A stretch of DNA of 50,024 bases from Bacteroidota bacterium (GTDB lineage Bacteria; Bacteroidota; Bacteroidia; Palsa-948), in assembly GCA_003164895.1 (NCBI GenBank), contig PLUL01000011.1, positions 1 through 50,024 of the forward strand, in the 5' to 3' direction. The translations under genes and the position numbers were made by a program. The notes under the pieces are model-generated. The model made no database searches and had not been told where the DNA came from. It saw only the letters and a program-made list of their open reading frames with translations. Of the stretch, positions 41,581-49,856 are shown one piece after another. Each line of letters starts with the position of its first letter. Position 1 is the first letter of the stretch.

Positions 41581-42123
41581 TTATTCCGCATTTTCATAAA
41601 TGTCTTTCCATTGATTCTCTGTCGGTTCAAAAAGCTGATTTAATTGGTACTGATATTCTTTACCACCACCTAAAGCAGTATATTTTATGAATATTAACCT
41701 AGTCAAATTTATTTTATCAGAATCAGGACGATTCATTATTTTTTCAAAATCAATTTTTCCAATACTATATGACCACTCAGATTTCTCATCTGGAAATCTC
41801 ACAATATTCTCAATCACATTAGAAAATAATATTTCAGTCCTATATTTAATCTCCACTTTTACACAAACTATTTGAGCTGGCGTATTTTTAACTCTAAATC
41901 CAATGCGAAAAGGAATAGGTATAATATTTTTTTTCTCCACATCTATTACTCCATAATTTGAAGCCCATACAAAAGGTCTACTACTTTTAACATATGCTTG
42001 TCTTGTTAAGTAAAGTGAAACTATTGAAGTTACTAAAGCTATAAGAGCTATTATTATAGGCATCCAGTCCTTAAACCAAGGATTATTTGGCCAATTATCA
42101 ATCAGTACTTTTGTTTCGTTCAT
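41581..42123 (-). CDS. single-pass membrane protein of unknown function
   Basis: A 180-residue protein with a short polar N terminus, one membrane helix at about 21-41 (WMPIIIALIALVTSIVSLYL) and a soluble domain of about 135 residues. That domain contains SSRPFVWASNYGVID, FRIGFRVKNTPAQIVCVKVEIKY and the C-terminal KEYQYQLNQLF. Similar one-helix proteins occur scattered in Bacteroidota without known role. It is on the minus strand between two plus-strand metabolic genes and is AT-rich, in keeping with an acquired gene. The 230 bases between it and fahA contain only the fahA promoter and a GGTTAAAAGGTTAAAAAG-type simple repeat. Confidence 0.65.
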   Translation of the reverse strand: MNETKVLIDNWPNNPWFKDWMPIIIALIALVTSIVSLYLTRQAYVKSSRPFVWASNYGVIDVEKKNIIPIPFRIGFRVKNTPAQIVCVKVEIKYRTEILFSNVIENIVRFPDEKSEWSYSIGKIDFEKIMNRPDSDKINLTRLIFIKYTALGGGKEYQYQLNQLFEPTENQWKDIYENAE

Positions 42124-42335
42124 TTTAAAAATATTTATATACAATCTCCCCAATTATACTCAACCTTCCTATTTTGCCTAACCAAATTGCGTCTATCTAT
42201 TAACATATAATAGAGATTGCCACCACAAATATACTTCTTATCCTTATTATTATGATTTACATTTCAATCTTAAGGTTAAAAGGTTAAAAAGTAAAAAAAT
42301 ATTTTAACTTTCTGATAGTTTTTATTCGTACTTCG

Positions 42336-42343
42336 TATCTTTG
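42336..42343 (+). promoter_or_regulatory. TAnnTTTG -7 element for fahA
   Basis: TATCTTTG, a full match, 10 bases before the fahA ATG, implying a leader of only a few bases. Confidence 0.5.
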
Positions 42344-42353
42344 CTAAACAATT

Positions 42354-43634
42354 ATGACAAACCAAAAATTAAAATCATGGATCCCTGTTGACAAGAACAG
42401 CGATTTCCCTATTCAGAATCTTCCGTTCGGAATTTTCTCTCCTCCAAAAGAAGTAATAGCAAAACACGATAAGGCAAAAGATATTTTACCCCGTGTTGGA
42501 GTGGCAATTGGCGACCAAGTGCTTGATTTACTTGAACTAAAAAAAACAGGCGTATTTAATTCATTGAATTTCGATACAAATGTTTTTGCGAAATCAACTT
42601 TGAATGATTTTATTTCTCTCGGGAAGAAAACTACTAATGCAGTTCGCCAAAGGATTTCTAAACTTCTTGAAGAAAGAAATCCAGAGTTGCGTGACGATGA
42701 AAAGACCAAAGCAAAAGTGCTTCACAAAATGAGTGATGTAGAAATGCTTTTACCCCTTGAAATAAAAGACTACACCGATTTTTATTCCAGTATGGAACAC
42801 GCACGAAATGTCGGCACAATGTTCCGCGACCCTGCAAATGCGCTGTTGCCGAACTGGAAACATTTACCGGTTGGTTATCACGGAAGAAGTTCTTCCATCG
42901 TTGTATCAGGAACAAATTTTCACCGTCCGAAAGGACAAATGAAACCTGCTGATTCCGATCAGCCTGTTTTTGGTCCATCCAAACAATTGGACTTTGAATT
43001 GGAAATGGCTTTTGTCGTAGGAAAAGAAACAAAACTTGGAGAAAGTGTAACAACAAAAAATGCGGAAGAATATATTTTCGGCATGATGCTTTTCAACGAC
43101 TGGAGCGCGCGCGATATTCAGTCGTGGGAATATGTTCCGCTTGGTCCTTTTCTTGGAAAAAACTTTTGTTCTTCTGTTTCTCCCTGGATAGTAACAATGG
43201 AAGCGCTTGAACCTTTTCGCGTTACGGGACCAAAACAAGAACCCGAAGTTCTTCCGTATCTACAATTTTCCGGACAAAAAAATTACGACATCAATCTTGA
43301 AGTTTTGATAAACGACACAACCGTTGCAAAATCAAATTTCAAATATATGTACTGGAATATGTGCCAGCAGTTGGCACATCACACGGTGAACGGGTGCAAC
43401 ATCCGCATTGGCGACCTGATGGCATCGGGCACCATCAGCGGACCAACTCCTGATTCTTTCGGCTCCATGCTTGAACTTGCATGGAAAGGAACCAAACCAA
43501 TAAAAATGCAAGATGGTTCGGAAAGAAAATTTATCAATGACAACGATACGGTTATCATGCGGGGATTTTCTGAGAAAGACGGAGTAAGAATTGGATTTGG
43601 AGAAGTGAGAGGGAAAGTATTGCCTCCAAAATAA
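42354..43634 (+). CDS. fahA: fumarylacetoacetase
   Basis: Hydrolyses fumarylacetoacetate to fumarate and acetoacetate, the last step of tyrosine breakdown. The 426-residue protein has the N-terminal FAH domain (FPIQNLPFGIFS, RVGVAIGDQVLDL). Its catalytic barrel shows DYTDFYSSMEHARNVGTMF, LPVGYHGRSSSIVVSG, DFELEMAFVVG (metal acids), MLFNDWSARDIQSWEYVPLG and NIRIGDLMASGTISGP. Length matches the eukaryote-like long FAH rather than short FAH-domain hydrolases. No other tyrosine-degradation gene is in the window. Its stop is 3 bases from the convergent ppx stop. Confidence 0.96.
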   Translation: MTNQKLKSWIPVDKNSDFPIQNLPFGIFSPPKEVIAKHDKAKDILPRVGVAIGDQVLDLLELKKTGVFNSLNFDTNVFAKSTLNDFISLGKKTTNAVRQRISKLLEERNPELRDDEKTKAKVLHKMSDVEMLLPLEIKDYTDFYSSMEHARNVGTMFRDPANALLPNWKHLPVGYHGRSSSIVVSGTNFHRPKGQMKPADSDQPVFGPSKQLDFELEMAFVVGKETKLGESVTTKNAEEYIFGMMLFNDWSARDIQSWEYVPLGPFLGKNFCSSVSPWIVTMEALEPFRVTGPKQEPEVLPYLQFSGQKNYDINLEVLINDTTVAKSNFKYMYWNMCQQLAHHTVNGCNIRIGDLMASGTISGPTPDSFGSMLELAWKGTKPIKMQDGSERKFINDNDTVIMRGFSEKDGVRIGFGEVRGKVLPPK

Positions 43635-43637
43635 TTT

Positions 43638-44528
43638 CTATTTTTTTCTTTTTTTGCTGTACGCTTCATACAGTTCATGAATGAGTCCATCCGCCAAACC
43701 AATTTGAGGAACGATCATTTCATCTATCTCAGCAGTTTTCATCACCGCAAGAACAATTTTTGAAGCAGGCACAATTACATCGGCACGATCCACATGCAAG
43801 CCAAGAAATTTTATTCTGTCTTCATAACTATACGATTCTATTTTTTCTGAAAGAGTTTTTAATTTTTTGTACGACACGGCTTTGTTGCCATTTTTGTCGG
43901 ACATTTTATACAATTTATTAATGTTTCCACCCGAGCCAATCGCAATAAGCGGTTTGATATTTTTAGTTTCAAGTTTTATCCATGCACGAAAAAAATCCCA
44001 ATATTCTTTATTCACTTTTTTGTGTAGTAAACGGATCGTACCAATGTTGAACGATTGAGAAGTAAGACATTTTCCTTTTGAAAAAAGTGTAAGTTCCGTA
44101 CTGCCACCGCCCACATCAATATATAGGTATGAATTTTTCTTGTTCAGATGTTCTTCAACGTGATTGGAATAAATAATTCCGGCTTCCGATTTGCCGTCAA
44201 TCAGCTCTACTTTAATTTTCGCTTCACGCCAAATTTGCTTTATTATTTCAGAAGAATTTTTTGCATCGCGCATCGAAGAAGTAGCGCAAGCGCGATACGA
44301 AACAACATCAAAAGCATCAATTAAATTCCTAAATGCTTTCATCGAAGAAATCAATTTGCGAATCTTTGCATTGCTGATTTTTCCGGTTAAGAATGCATCT
44401 TCTCCAAGCCGAAGTGGCACACGAACTAATTCTGCTTTTTTGAAAACCACGGTGCCTTTACTTTCAAAAACATCCGAAAGCAAAAGACGCACTGCATTGG
44501 AACCGATATCGATGGAAGCGAAATGCAA
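43638..44528 (-). CDS. ppx: exopolyphosphatase / Ppx-GppA family phosphatase
   Basis: Releases phosphate from polyphosphate (or from pppGpp). The 296-residue protein carries only the two actin-like subdomains of the family, with SIDIGSNAVRLLLSDV, SYRACATSSMRDAKNSSEII, YLYIDVGGGSTELTLF, IGSGGNINKLYKM and RADVIVPASKIVLAVM. It lacks the C-terminal HD-type domain of longer Ppx proteins. The ppk1 stop lies 4 bases upstream of its start on the same strand, so the two form a polyphosphate operon; that context favours exopolyphosphatase over GppA. Confidence 0.92.
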   Translation of the reverse strand: MHFASIDIGSNAVRLLLSDVFESKGTVVFKKAELVRVPLRLGEDAFLTGKISNAKIRKLISSMKAFRNLIDAFDVVSYRACATSSMRDAKNSSEIIKQIWREAKIKVELIDGKSEAGIIYSNHVEEHLNKKNSYLYIDVGGGSTELTLFSKGKCLTSQSFNIGTIRLLHKKVNKEYWDFFRAWIKLETKNIKPLIAIGSGGNINKLYKMSDKNGNKAVSYKKLKTLSEKIESYSYEDRIKFLGLHVDRADVIVPASKIVLAVMKTAEIDEMIVPQIGLADGLIHELYEAYSKKRKK

Positions 44529-44532
44529 AAAA

Positions 44533-46608
44533 TTAATTTATTATTAAGCGGGCTGCTAATTGATTTTTGAAATAATTATAGATTTCGTCTTGTGCGCGCA
44601 CTTTTTTTGTACCCGCACTGGCAAATTTATAATTATTGTTTTGTTCTTTATCAATAATTCTTGCTTTTGTATTGTCGGTTAATTGAAGGTTCAGAAGTGT
44701 TTTCAGTTCTTTCTTTATTCTGTTGTCATAAATGGGAACCGCAGTTTCGCTGCGTTGATCAAAATTTCTGAACATCCAGTCGGCAGATGAAAGAAAGATT
44801 TTTTCATCCCCATCGTTACAGAATAGAAAGATTCGTGAATGTTCTAATAATTTATCTACAATGCTGATGACTTCAATATTTTCGCTTTGATCTTTTAATC
44901 CCGGAACAATGGAGCAGCTGCCTCTAACAATGAGTTTTATTTTTACTCCCGATTTACTTGCCTGATATAATTTTCTGACCATGTCTCTGTCGGCAAGGGA
45001 ATTCAGTTTTAAAATGATGTAAGCATCTTTTCCCAGTTCAGCATTTTCAATTTCGCGGTTAACAAGTTTTGTAAATCGTTTGCGCATGTAGAATGGCGCA
45101 ATCACCAAATGCTTGTAACTACCGGTCTTGAAATTATTGCTGTAAAAAATGAAAACTTTTGCTACTTCTTCAGTGATGCGTTCATCAGCTGTCAGTAAAC
45201 TGTGATCGCAATACACGTTTGCGGTGTCTTCATTAAAATTTCCTGTGCCGATGTGGGCGTAATCAACAGGTCCTTTATCTTCTTTGCGTGTGATAAGAAA
45301 AAGTTTTGAATGCACTTTCAATCCAGGAACTCCGTAGATAACATTCGCTCCTTCCTCTTTTAATTGATTCGCCCAAAAAATATTTGCTTCCTCATCAAAC
45401 CTCGCCTGCAATTCCACAACCACAGTAACCGATTTTCCGTTTTTGATTGCGTTGGTAAGCGAAGAAATAATATTTGAATTTTTTGCCGCACGATAGAGAG
45501 TGATCTTGATGGAAGCTACTTTAGGATCAATGGAAGCTTCGCGAAGCAGATCAATGATGTGATTAAACGATTGATAAGGATAACTGAGAAGAATATCTTT
45601 TTTCCGAATTGCCTTGAACAAACTTTTTGTATTTTCCAAATCAGGATGATGAAGCGGTTTAATTGGGGTGTATTGCAGTTCACGACTTCCAACTTTCGGA
45701 AAATTAATAAAGTCGCGGAAATTATGGTAGCGACCTCCCGGAAGAAGATTGGACGACTTCTTCATCTTTATTTTCTTTGTGATAAAATTCAAAAGGTCCG
45801 AAGGAATTTCGCTATCGTAAACCAACCGAACTAATTTTCCTTTCTTACGCTGCTTCAAACTTTTTTCAATTTTTTCCGAAATACTTTTTGAAAGATCGTT
45901 GTCAATATCCAGTTCGGCATCGCGCGTAAGTTTAATGGTATATGCTTCGGCTTTATCGAAATCAAAAATGGAAAAAACTTCCTTCAGACAAAAGCGGATC
46001 ACATCATCAAGTAAAATAATATACTGCTTATCATTTTTTTTTGGTAATACCAAAAAGCGGGATAATATTTTTGCGGGAATTTCAATGAGAGAATATTTTA
46101 TTCCCCTTGCACCTTCCTCTTTGCGTGAAAGTTTTACAGCAAGATAAATGGATTTATCTCTCAGGTAAGGAAATTTGGGCGCAGTATCTATCATTATCGG
46201 AACAAGCGTAGGTAGAACGGTTTCCTCAAAATATTTTTTTACAAAAACAGATTGCTCCCCATCTAATTGTTTTTCGTTTACGATAAAAATATTTTTTGAC
46301 GCAAGTTCTTTAATAATCTCTCTATATGTTTCTTCAAATTTCGCTTGCTGTCTGACAATAATTTTGTGAATTTGTTTTAATATTTTTGAAGGACTTTCTC
46401 CAATCACAACTTTCGCTTTCTTTTTAAACTCAGTCATTCGTTTCAGCGTTGCAACTCGCACACGAAAAAATTCATCCAGATTATTGGAAAAAATTCCCAG
46501 AAATTTTATTCGCTCGATCAAAGGAACCGTTTTATCTTCAGCTTCCTGAAGCACACGTCCATTAAACGAAAGCCAACTGATTTCCCGAGGTATGTACTTG
46601 AGTTTCAT
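44533..46608 (-). CDS. ppk1: polyphosphate kinase 1
   Basis: Transfers the ATP gamma-phosphate to growing polyphosphate, reversibly. The 691-residue protein starts YIPREISWLSFNGRVLQEA and has SNNLDEFFRVRVA. The autophosphorylated H433 is in PGLKVHSKLFLITR, the second active-site H590 is in LLEHSRIFLFCN, and AHIGTGNFNEDTANVYCDHS and SSADWMFRNFDQR complete the PLD-like domains. Length is normal. First gene of the ppk1-ppx pair; sixA lies upstream on the same strand and is often linked to polyphosphate genes. Confidence 0.97.
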   Translation of the reverse strand: MKLKYIPREISWLSFNGRVLQEAEDKTVPLIERIKFLGIFSNNLDEFFRVRVATLKRMTEFKKKAKVVIGESPSKILKQIHKIIVRQQAKFEETYREIIKELASKNIFIVNEKQLDGEQSVFVKKYFEETVLPTLVPIMIDTAPKFPYLRDKSIYLAVKLSRKEEGARGIKYSLIEIPAKILSRFLVLPKKNDKQYIILLDDVIRFCLKEVFSIFDFDKAEAYTIKLTRDAELDIDNDLSKSISEKIEKSLKQRKKGKLVRLVYDSEIPSDLLNFITKKIKMKKSSNLLPGGRYHNFRDFINFPKVGSRELQYTPIKPLHHPDLENTKSLFKAIRKKDILLSYPYQSFNHIIDLLREASIDPKVASIKITLYRAAKNSNIISSLTNAIKNGKSVTVVVELQARFDEEANIFWANQLKEEGANVIYGVPGLKVHSKLFLITRKEDKGPVDYAHIGTGNFNEDTANVYCDHSLLTADERITEEVAKVFIFYSNNFKTGSYKHLVIAPFYMRKRFTKLVNREIENAELGKDAYIILKLNSLADRDMVRKLYQASKSGVKIKLIVRGSCSIVPGLKDQSENIEVISIVDKLLEHSRIFLFCNDGDEKIFLSSADWMFRNFDQRSETAVPIYDNRIKKELKTLLNLQLTDNTKARIIDKEQNNNYKFASAGTKKVRAQDEIYNYFKNQLAARLIIN

Positions 46609-46691
46609 TTAAAATTGCAATGTAAATTTGAAATAAATTTCGACTTGGCGGTATTGGAAAGGAGAATTTAATAATAAGTTAACATTTTGAC

Positions 46692-47177
46692 TTATTTTCC
46701 TGTTTCCACAAAGACACTTTTTCCTTTTTTGGTGAGAATTTTATTCCAGTCATCCATTTCAAATTGAATACAGCAAACTGCTGAAGTAGATAAATGAGCA
46801 AGTTTTTCCTCGGAAAGAATATTGTATAATTCAGTCCAAACAGGATTGTGACCGAATACCATCAAGGAAGAAATTTCATTGCTTTGTTCGCTGATAATAT
46901 CGATAATGTCGCTTGAATTATTTCCATAAAACCCAGTTGTGATTTCTATATTGTTTACAGGATATTCCAGATTTTTAGCAAAAATTATTGCTGTGTTGAT
47001 CGCCCGAAAAGCATGGCTCGAAATAATTTTATCGGGATAAGTTTTTTTCTTTTTCAGAATGCCGGAAATTTTATTTGCGCGTTCTATTCCTATGTCCATT
47101 AAAGGACGTTCCAAATCTTTTATTCCGGTTACATTTTGTGATGCCTTTGCGTGCCGAACGATGTAAAGTGTTTTCAT
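46692..47177 (-). CDS. sixA: SixA-type histidine phosphatase
   Basis: A 161-residue member of the histidine (phosphoglycerate-mutase-like) phosphatase superfamily. The catalytic LYIVRHAKAS holds R8/H9, DLERPLMDIGIERA follows, then IISSHAFRAINTA and the second His in LMVFGHNPVWTEL. SixA proteins remove phosphate from phosphohistidine in E. coli; in Bacteroidota the substrate is not established. It precedes ppk1 by 83 bases on the same strand. Confidence 0.9.
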   Translation of the reverse strand: MKTLYIVRHAKASQNVTGIKDLERPLMDIGIERANKISGILKKKKTYPDKIISSHAFRAINTAIIFAKNLEYPVNNIEITTGFYGNNSSDIIDIISEQSNEISSLMVFGHNPVWTELYNILSEEKLAHLSTSAVCCIQFEMDDWNKILTKKGKSVFVETGK

Positions 47178-47218
47178 ATTTAATTATGTTCTAAACTTTT
47201 TTTGCCTAATTCAAACAC

Positions 47219-47255
47219 CAAAAGGTAATCCTCTTTTTAGAAGAATCACCTTTTG
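47219..47255 (-). terminator. long hairpin between the Lys/Ala-rich peptide gene and sixA
   Basis: CAAAAGGTAATCCTCTT pairs with AAGAATCACCTTTTG with one or two mismatches. It lies 20 bases after the stop of the minus-strand gene at 47275. The following bases on that strand are only moderately T-rich (GGTGTTTG). Confidence 0.5.
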
Positions 47256-47274
47256 ATTTTAAGAAAAAAATAGT

Positions 47275-47493
47275 TTACTTTTTCTCTGGAGCCGTTTGCT
47301 TAACTTCTGCTTTTTTGGTTTCCTTTACCGGCTTGACTTCTTTTTTAGGAGCAGGTTTGCTTTCGGTTTTTGCCGGAGCTGCTTTTTCAGTTGCTGGCTT
47401 TTTAGCAGCATCTTGTTTTGTTTTGTTGCCAGTGCTTGCAAACGTTCCGATTGCAAAGAGGCATACTACTGATAACATGATTAACTTTTTCAT
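47275..47493 (-). CDS. exported Lys/Ala-rich small protein
   Basis: A 72-residue protein with a signal peptide (MKKLIMLSVVCLFAIGTFAS) and a mature part of about 50 residues made almost only of Lys, Ala, Glu, Pro and Thr (AKTESKPAPKKEVKPVKE). It is intrinsically disordered and basic. Such small exported KAP-rich peptides are frequent in Bacteroidota, of unknown role. A longer overlapping frame to 47686 in another reading was rejected as it lacks the signal peptide and any homologous look. Confidence 0.75.
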   Translation of the reverse strand: MKKLIMLSVVCLFAIGTFASTGNKTKQDAAKKPATEKAAPAKTESKPAPKKEVKPVKETKKAEVKQTAPEKK

Positions 47494-47725
47494 AGTGTTT
47501 TAGTTTTAGATTGTTGTTTGTTTTAAGTTTCTGAAATAGGTAATACAATTCCCGTGCCAAGAAATTTTCAAGCGTAAATTCACTTATTCTATTTAGTAAG
47601 CAATTTGCATCCAGTTGTAGAATTTTTTCTTCATTGTATGGTTCTATATATAAGATTTTTACCTGTAATAAATTGTATATTCGCACCCGATATACGTTCA
47701 GATTTTTTTAAGAAGTGAATAATTT

Positions 47726-47810
47726 GCCGAAGTGGCGGAATTGGTAGACGCGCTGGTCTCAAACACCAGTGGGCTTAACACCTGTACGAGTTCGACTCTC
47801 GTCTTCGGTA
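47726..47810 (+). tRNA. tRNA-Leu (anticodon CAA)
   Basis: An 85-base class II tRNA. The acceptor is GCCGAAG/CTTCGGT, the D arm GTGGCGGAATTGGTAGACGC, the anticodon stem CTGGT/ACCAG with loop CTCAAAC (anticodon CAA, reading UUG). A variable arm GGGCTTAACACCT and T arm GAGTTCGACTC follow. CCA is not encoded. TATATTCG at 47676..47683 is a likely -7 element. The 3' half is overlapped antisense by the serine recombinase gene, as expected when an element integrates at a tRNA 3' end. Confidence 0.95.
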
Positions 47811-49340
47811 CATAGTGAGAAGTTCTTTTTTCTCATCCCCTTTTTTATACTCCGCTTCTGCGGAGTTTTTTGTTTTCTGTGTTTGTATCTCCCTGTCTTT
47901 GGCGAGAATAGCAAAATGCGGCAACCAATCAAATACAATTTTTTTATCCTTCAAAAGACGGTTCGACCCGGTTTTATCGGAAAGTTCTTTGTACTCTGAT
48001 AAATCCATATCAGAGTTTGCAAGTTTCCCCGCGTAATTTGCAGTTTTCACCCAGTTGCGTAATGGTTCGACCCAGCTTTGCCCTTTCTTCTGTCCGTAGC
48101 TCGAACTCTTTAATTTCAAATCGGATTTTTGTTTCAATAGTTCGTCTTTCTTTTTGAGATAGTTTGTCTTTTCGATTTCTCCTTCCAAATATCCGCTTAC
48201 TAATTTATCCATCTTGCCCTCTATGTTTTTAAACTGTGCATCCATGTTTTGATTCTGGGATTTTGATTTCAGTTGTTCGTCTTTTTGCCAACGATCAATT
48301 TCTTTCATCATATTTTCAGCCCAATAATTTGTAATCGCAATCTTTTGAAACTGGTCTTTCAGTTGTTGAACGAGCAAGTCTTCGCGCAAATAGCCCTGTT
48401 TGCATGTGCCGAATTTTTTAGTGCAACGGTAGTAGCGATATGTTCCTCCATTGCCTTTTGCATATTGAGCTGTTATTTGTCCTCCGCATTCGGCACATTT
48501 AAACATACCCCGAAAAGGAAAGTAATGTTGTTTATCGCTTTTTCTTTTTCTTGCTCGTTCCTTTAATATTCTTTGTACAGTTTCAAAAGTTGCTTTATCT
48601 ATCAGGGGCTGAAATTTTCCTTCATACACTTCTCCTTTGTGTTCTAACAAACCTATATAGGTTTTGGTGGTTAAAAGACGATACACCATGAAAGGAGTAA
48701 AAGGTTTTCCATTTGCACACTCCACTCCTAAAGAACTCAGGTAATGCCTTCCGCTTTCCAAATTATAAGTCCCTCCTGAAAATTCTTTGTAAAAGTGTTG
48801 AATAATTTTTGCTTTTACAGGATCGGGGTCTATGTTTCTTGTCTTGGGGTTATTGATATATCCTACCGGAGCTTTATGTCCATATTCTCCGCGTCTTAGC
48901 TTTTGGCGAATGCCACGCTTTACATTTTCAGAAAGATTATCGGAATAATATTTGCTTTGTCCGAAAGCCACTTGCAGCATGAATAGTCCCTGCGGAGTTG
49001 GTTCAAACCAAAAAGTAGAAAACTTTAGACCGCAAATCTTCTGAGTATCTATGAGATAAATAATCTGTCCTCCATCTACGGAATTACGCGCGAGCCTGTC
49101 GGGATGCCATGCGAGTATTCCGACCGGCTCTTTGCTTGCATTTATTTTTTCAAGCATACGGTTGAACTCTGTTCGTCCGGGTTGCTTCGCGCTTTTGCTT
49201 TCTATAAAAGTTTCTGCTATGAAAATATTTTCGCGCTTTGCAAACTCGGTGAGTTCAACTAATTGCGCCTCGATGGACATCACTTGTCTTTCTTCTGCTT
49301 CGGAAGATTTGCGGGCATACAGGAAAAATTTGGTTGCCAT
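47775..49340 (-). CDS. serine recombinase (resolvase/large serine integrase type)
   Basis: A 521-residue site-specific recombinase. The catalytic N-terminal domain has YARKSSEAEERQ (nucleophile S12 expected), LAWHPDRLARN (DRLAR at 81-85) and KRGIRQKLRRGEYGHKAPVGY leading into the Recombinase domain. A zinc ribbon follows with C282/C285 (FKCAECGGQ) and C306/C313, then a coiled coil (about 330-430). The frame is open to 49385, but ATG 49340 starts the conserved part. The last 48 codons before RRRESNSYRC are inside a perfect 146-bp inverted repeat, and RRRESNSYRC itself is encoded by the antisense strand of tRNA-Leu. The gene is the recognisable end of an integrated element reaching beyond the window. 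Confidence 0.93.
   Translation of the reverse strand: MATKFFLYARKSSEAEERQVMSIEAQLVELTEFAKRENIFIAETFIESKSAKQPGRTEFNRMLEKINASKEPVGILAWHPDRLARNSVDGGQIIYLIDTQKICGLKFSTFWFEPTPQGLFMLQVAFGQSKYYSDNLSENVKRGIRQKLRRGEYGHKAPVGYINNPKTRNIDPDPVKAKIIQHFYKEFSGGTYNLESGRHYLSSLGVECANGKPFTPFMVYRLLTTKTYIGLLEHKGEVYEGKFQPLIDKATFETVQRILKERARKRKSDKQHYFPFRGMFKCAECGGQITAQYAKGNGGTYRYYRCTKKFGTCKQGYLREDLLVQQLKDQFQKIAITNYWAENMMKEIDRWQKDEQLKSKSQNQNMDAQFKNIEGKMDKLVSGYLEGEIEKTNYLKKKDELLKQKSDLKLKSSSYGQKKGQSWVEPLRNWVKTANYAGKLANSDMDLSEYKELSDKTGSNRLLKDKKIVFDWLPHFAILAKDREIQTQKTKNSAEAEYKKGDEKKELLTMYRRRESNSYRC
47808..47953. repeat. 146-bp perfect inverted repeat, left copy
   Basis: Identical over all 146 bases to the reverse complement of 49858..50003. 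It begins in the last three bases of tRNA-Leu, contains the tRNA terminator and codes for the last 48 shared residues of the recombinase. Outside it the two copies diverge at once. Confidence 0.95.
47849..47872 (+). terminator. terminator of tRNA-Leu, inside the recombinase frame
   Basis: ACTCCGC TTCT GCGGAGT followed by TTTTTTG, a compact GC-rich rho-independent terminator 38 bases after the tRNA. It lies within the recombinase coding region, where it reads NSAEAEY. The mirror copy is at 49939..49962. Confidence 0.8.
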
Positions 49341-49455
49341 GTTTTCTACTTTTTTGTTTGTGAAATTTTTTGAATGTGCAAACATAGTGAATAGGAATGT
49401 GTAGATTTTAATTGTTCAAAAATTATTTCCGCTGCAAGTGCTTTCTATGACACAA

Positions 49456-49681
49456 GAGATGAGCGTAAACAAAACAATTGGAAATTTTCTACGCTTTTAT
49501 TGCACAGATTAAATTTTGGCATAGTTTTTAAATTTCAAAAACAATACGCCAAAATTTAATCTGCATCACGCTTTAAGTACGCATTACAAGAGAAGAGCAA
49601 GGAGTAGTTTATTTTCTGGTAAGAACCTTGCACATCTCTTGTAACGCTTTTGCACATTTGTTTTGTTTACGCTTTCATCTC
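49456..49681. repeat. nested palindromes upstream of the recombinase
   Basis: A noncoding stretch with three inverted repeats in one frame. The outer one is GAGATGAGCGTAAACAAAAC (49456..49475) with GTTTTGTTTACGCTTTCATCTC (49660..49681). Inside lie AGATTAAATTTTGGC (49506..49520) with GCCAAAATTTAATCT (49548..49562), and a 22-base arm (49581..49602) pairing with 49626..49647 with three mismatches. It could fold into one branched structure in DNA or RNA. No gene is visible in 49341..49856. Confidence 0.75.
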
Positions 49682-49717
49682 AAATACAGTTTTAAAAAGC
49701 GGAAAAGAAAAAATCGC

Positions 49718-49817
49718 TTCCTGAAATTTCTTATTCCTTTGTTTAATTTTTCGGTATGGTTTTCAAATACCAAAAACGCACACCTAAAAATAAGACCCTT
49801 TCGTAATATTTCAGGAA
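49718..49817. repeat. second palindromic structure
   Basis: TTCCTGAAAT (49718..49727) pairs with ATTTCAGGAA (49808..49817) and encloses a smaller hairpin GGTAT/ATACC (49753..49771). The centre GTTTTCAAATACCAAAAAC resembles GTTTTTAAATTTCAAAAAC at the centre of the 49506..49562 palindrome, so the two structures seem related. Confidence 0.6.
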
Positions 49818-49856
49818 ACTGATTTTTTTCTTTGCTTTATTTGTCCATTCTGTCTA

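Noticed and set aside
47402-47686. 94-codon minus-strand frame covering the start of the Lys/Ala-rich peptide gene
   Set aside because: Out of frame with the signal-peptide gene and without recognisable content; the 72-residue frame has a good signal peptide.
47815-48036. Plus-strand frame in the left arm that recurs as a minus-strand frame at 49811..49996
   Set aside because: Both are antisense of the recombinase 3' end. Their similarity only reflects the inverted repeat and they are not genes.
49341-49856. Possible second gene between the recombinase and the right arm (for example the frame 49628..49822)
   Set aside because: The only frame is short, Phe/Lys-rich and crosses several palindromes; the region reads as noncoding.
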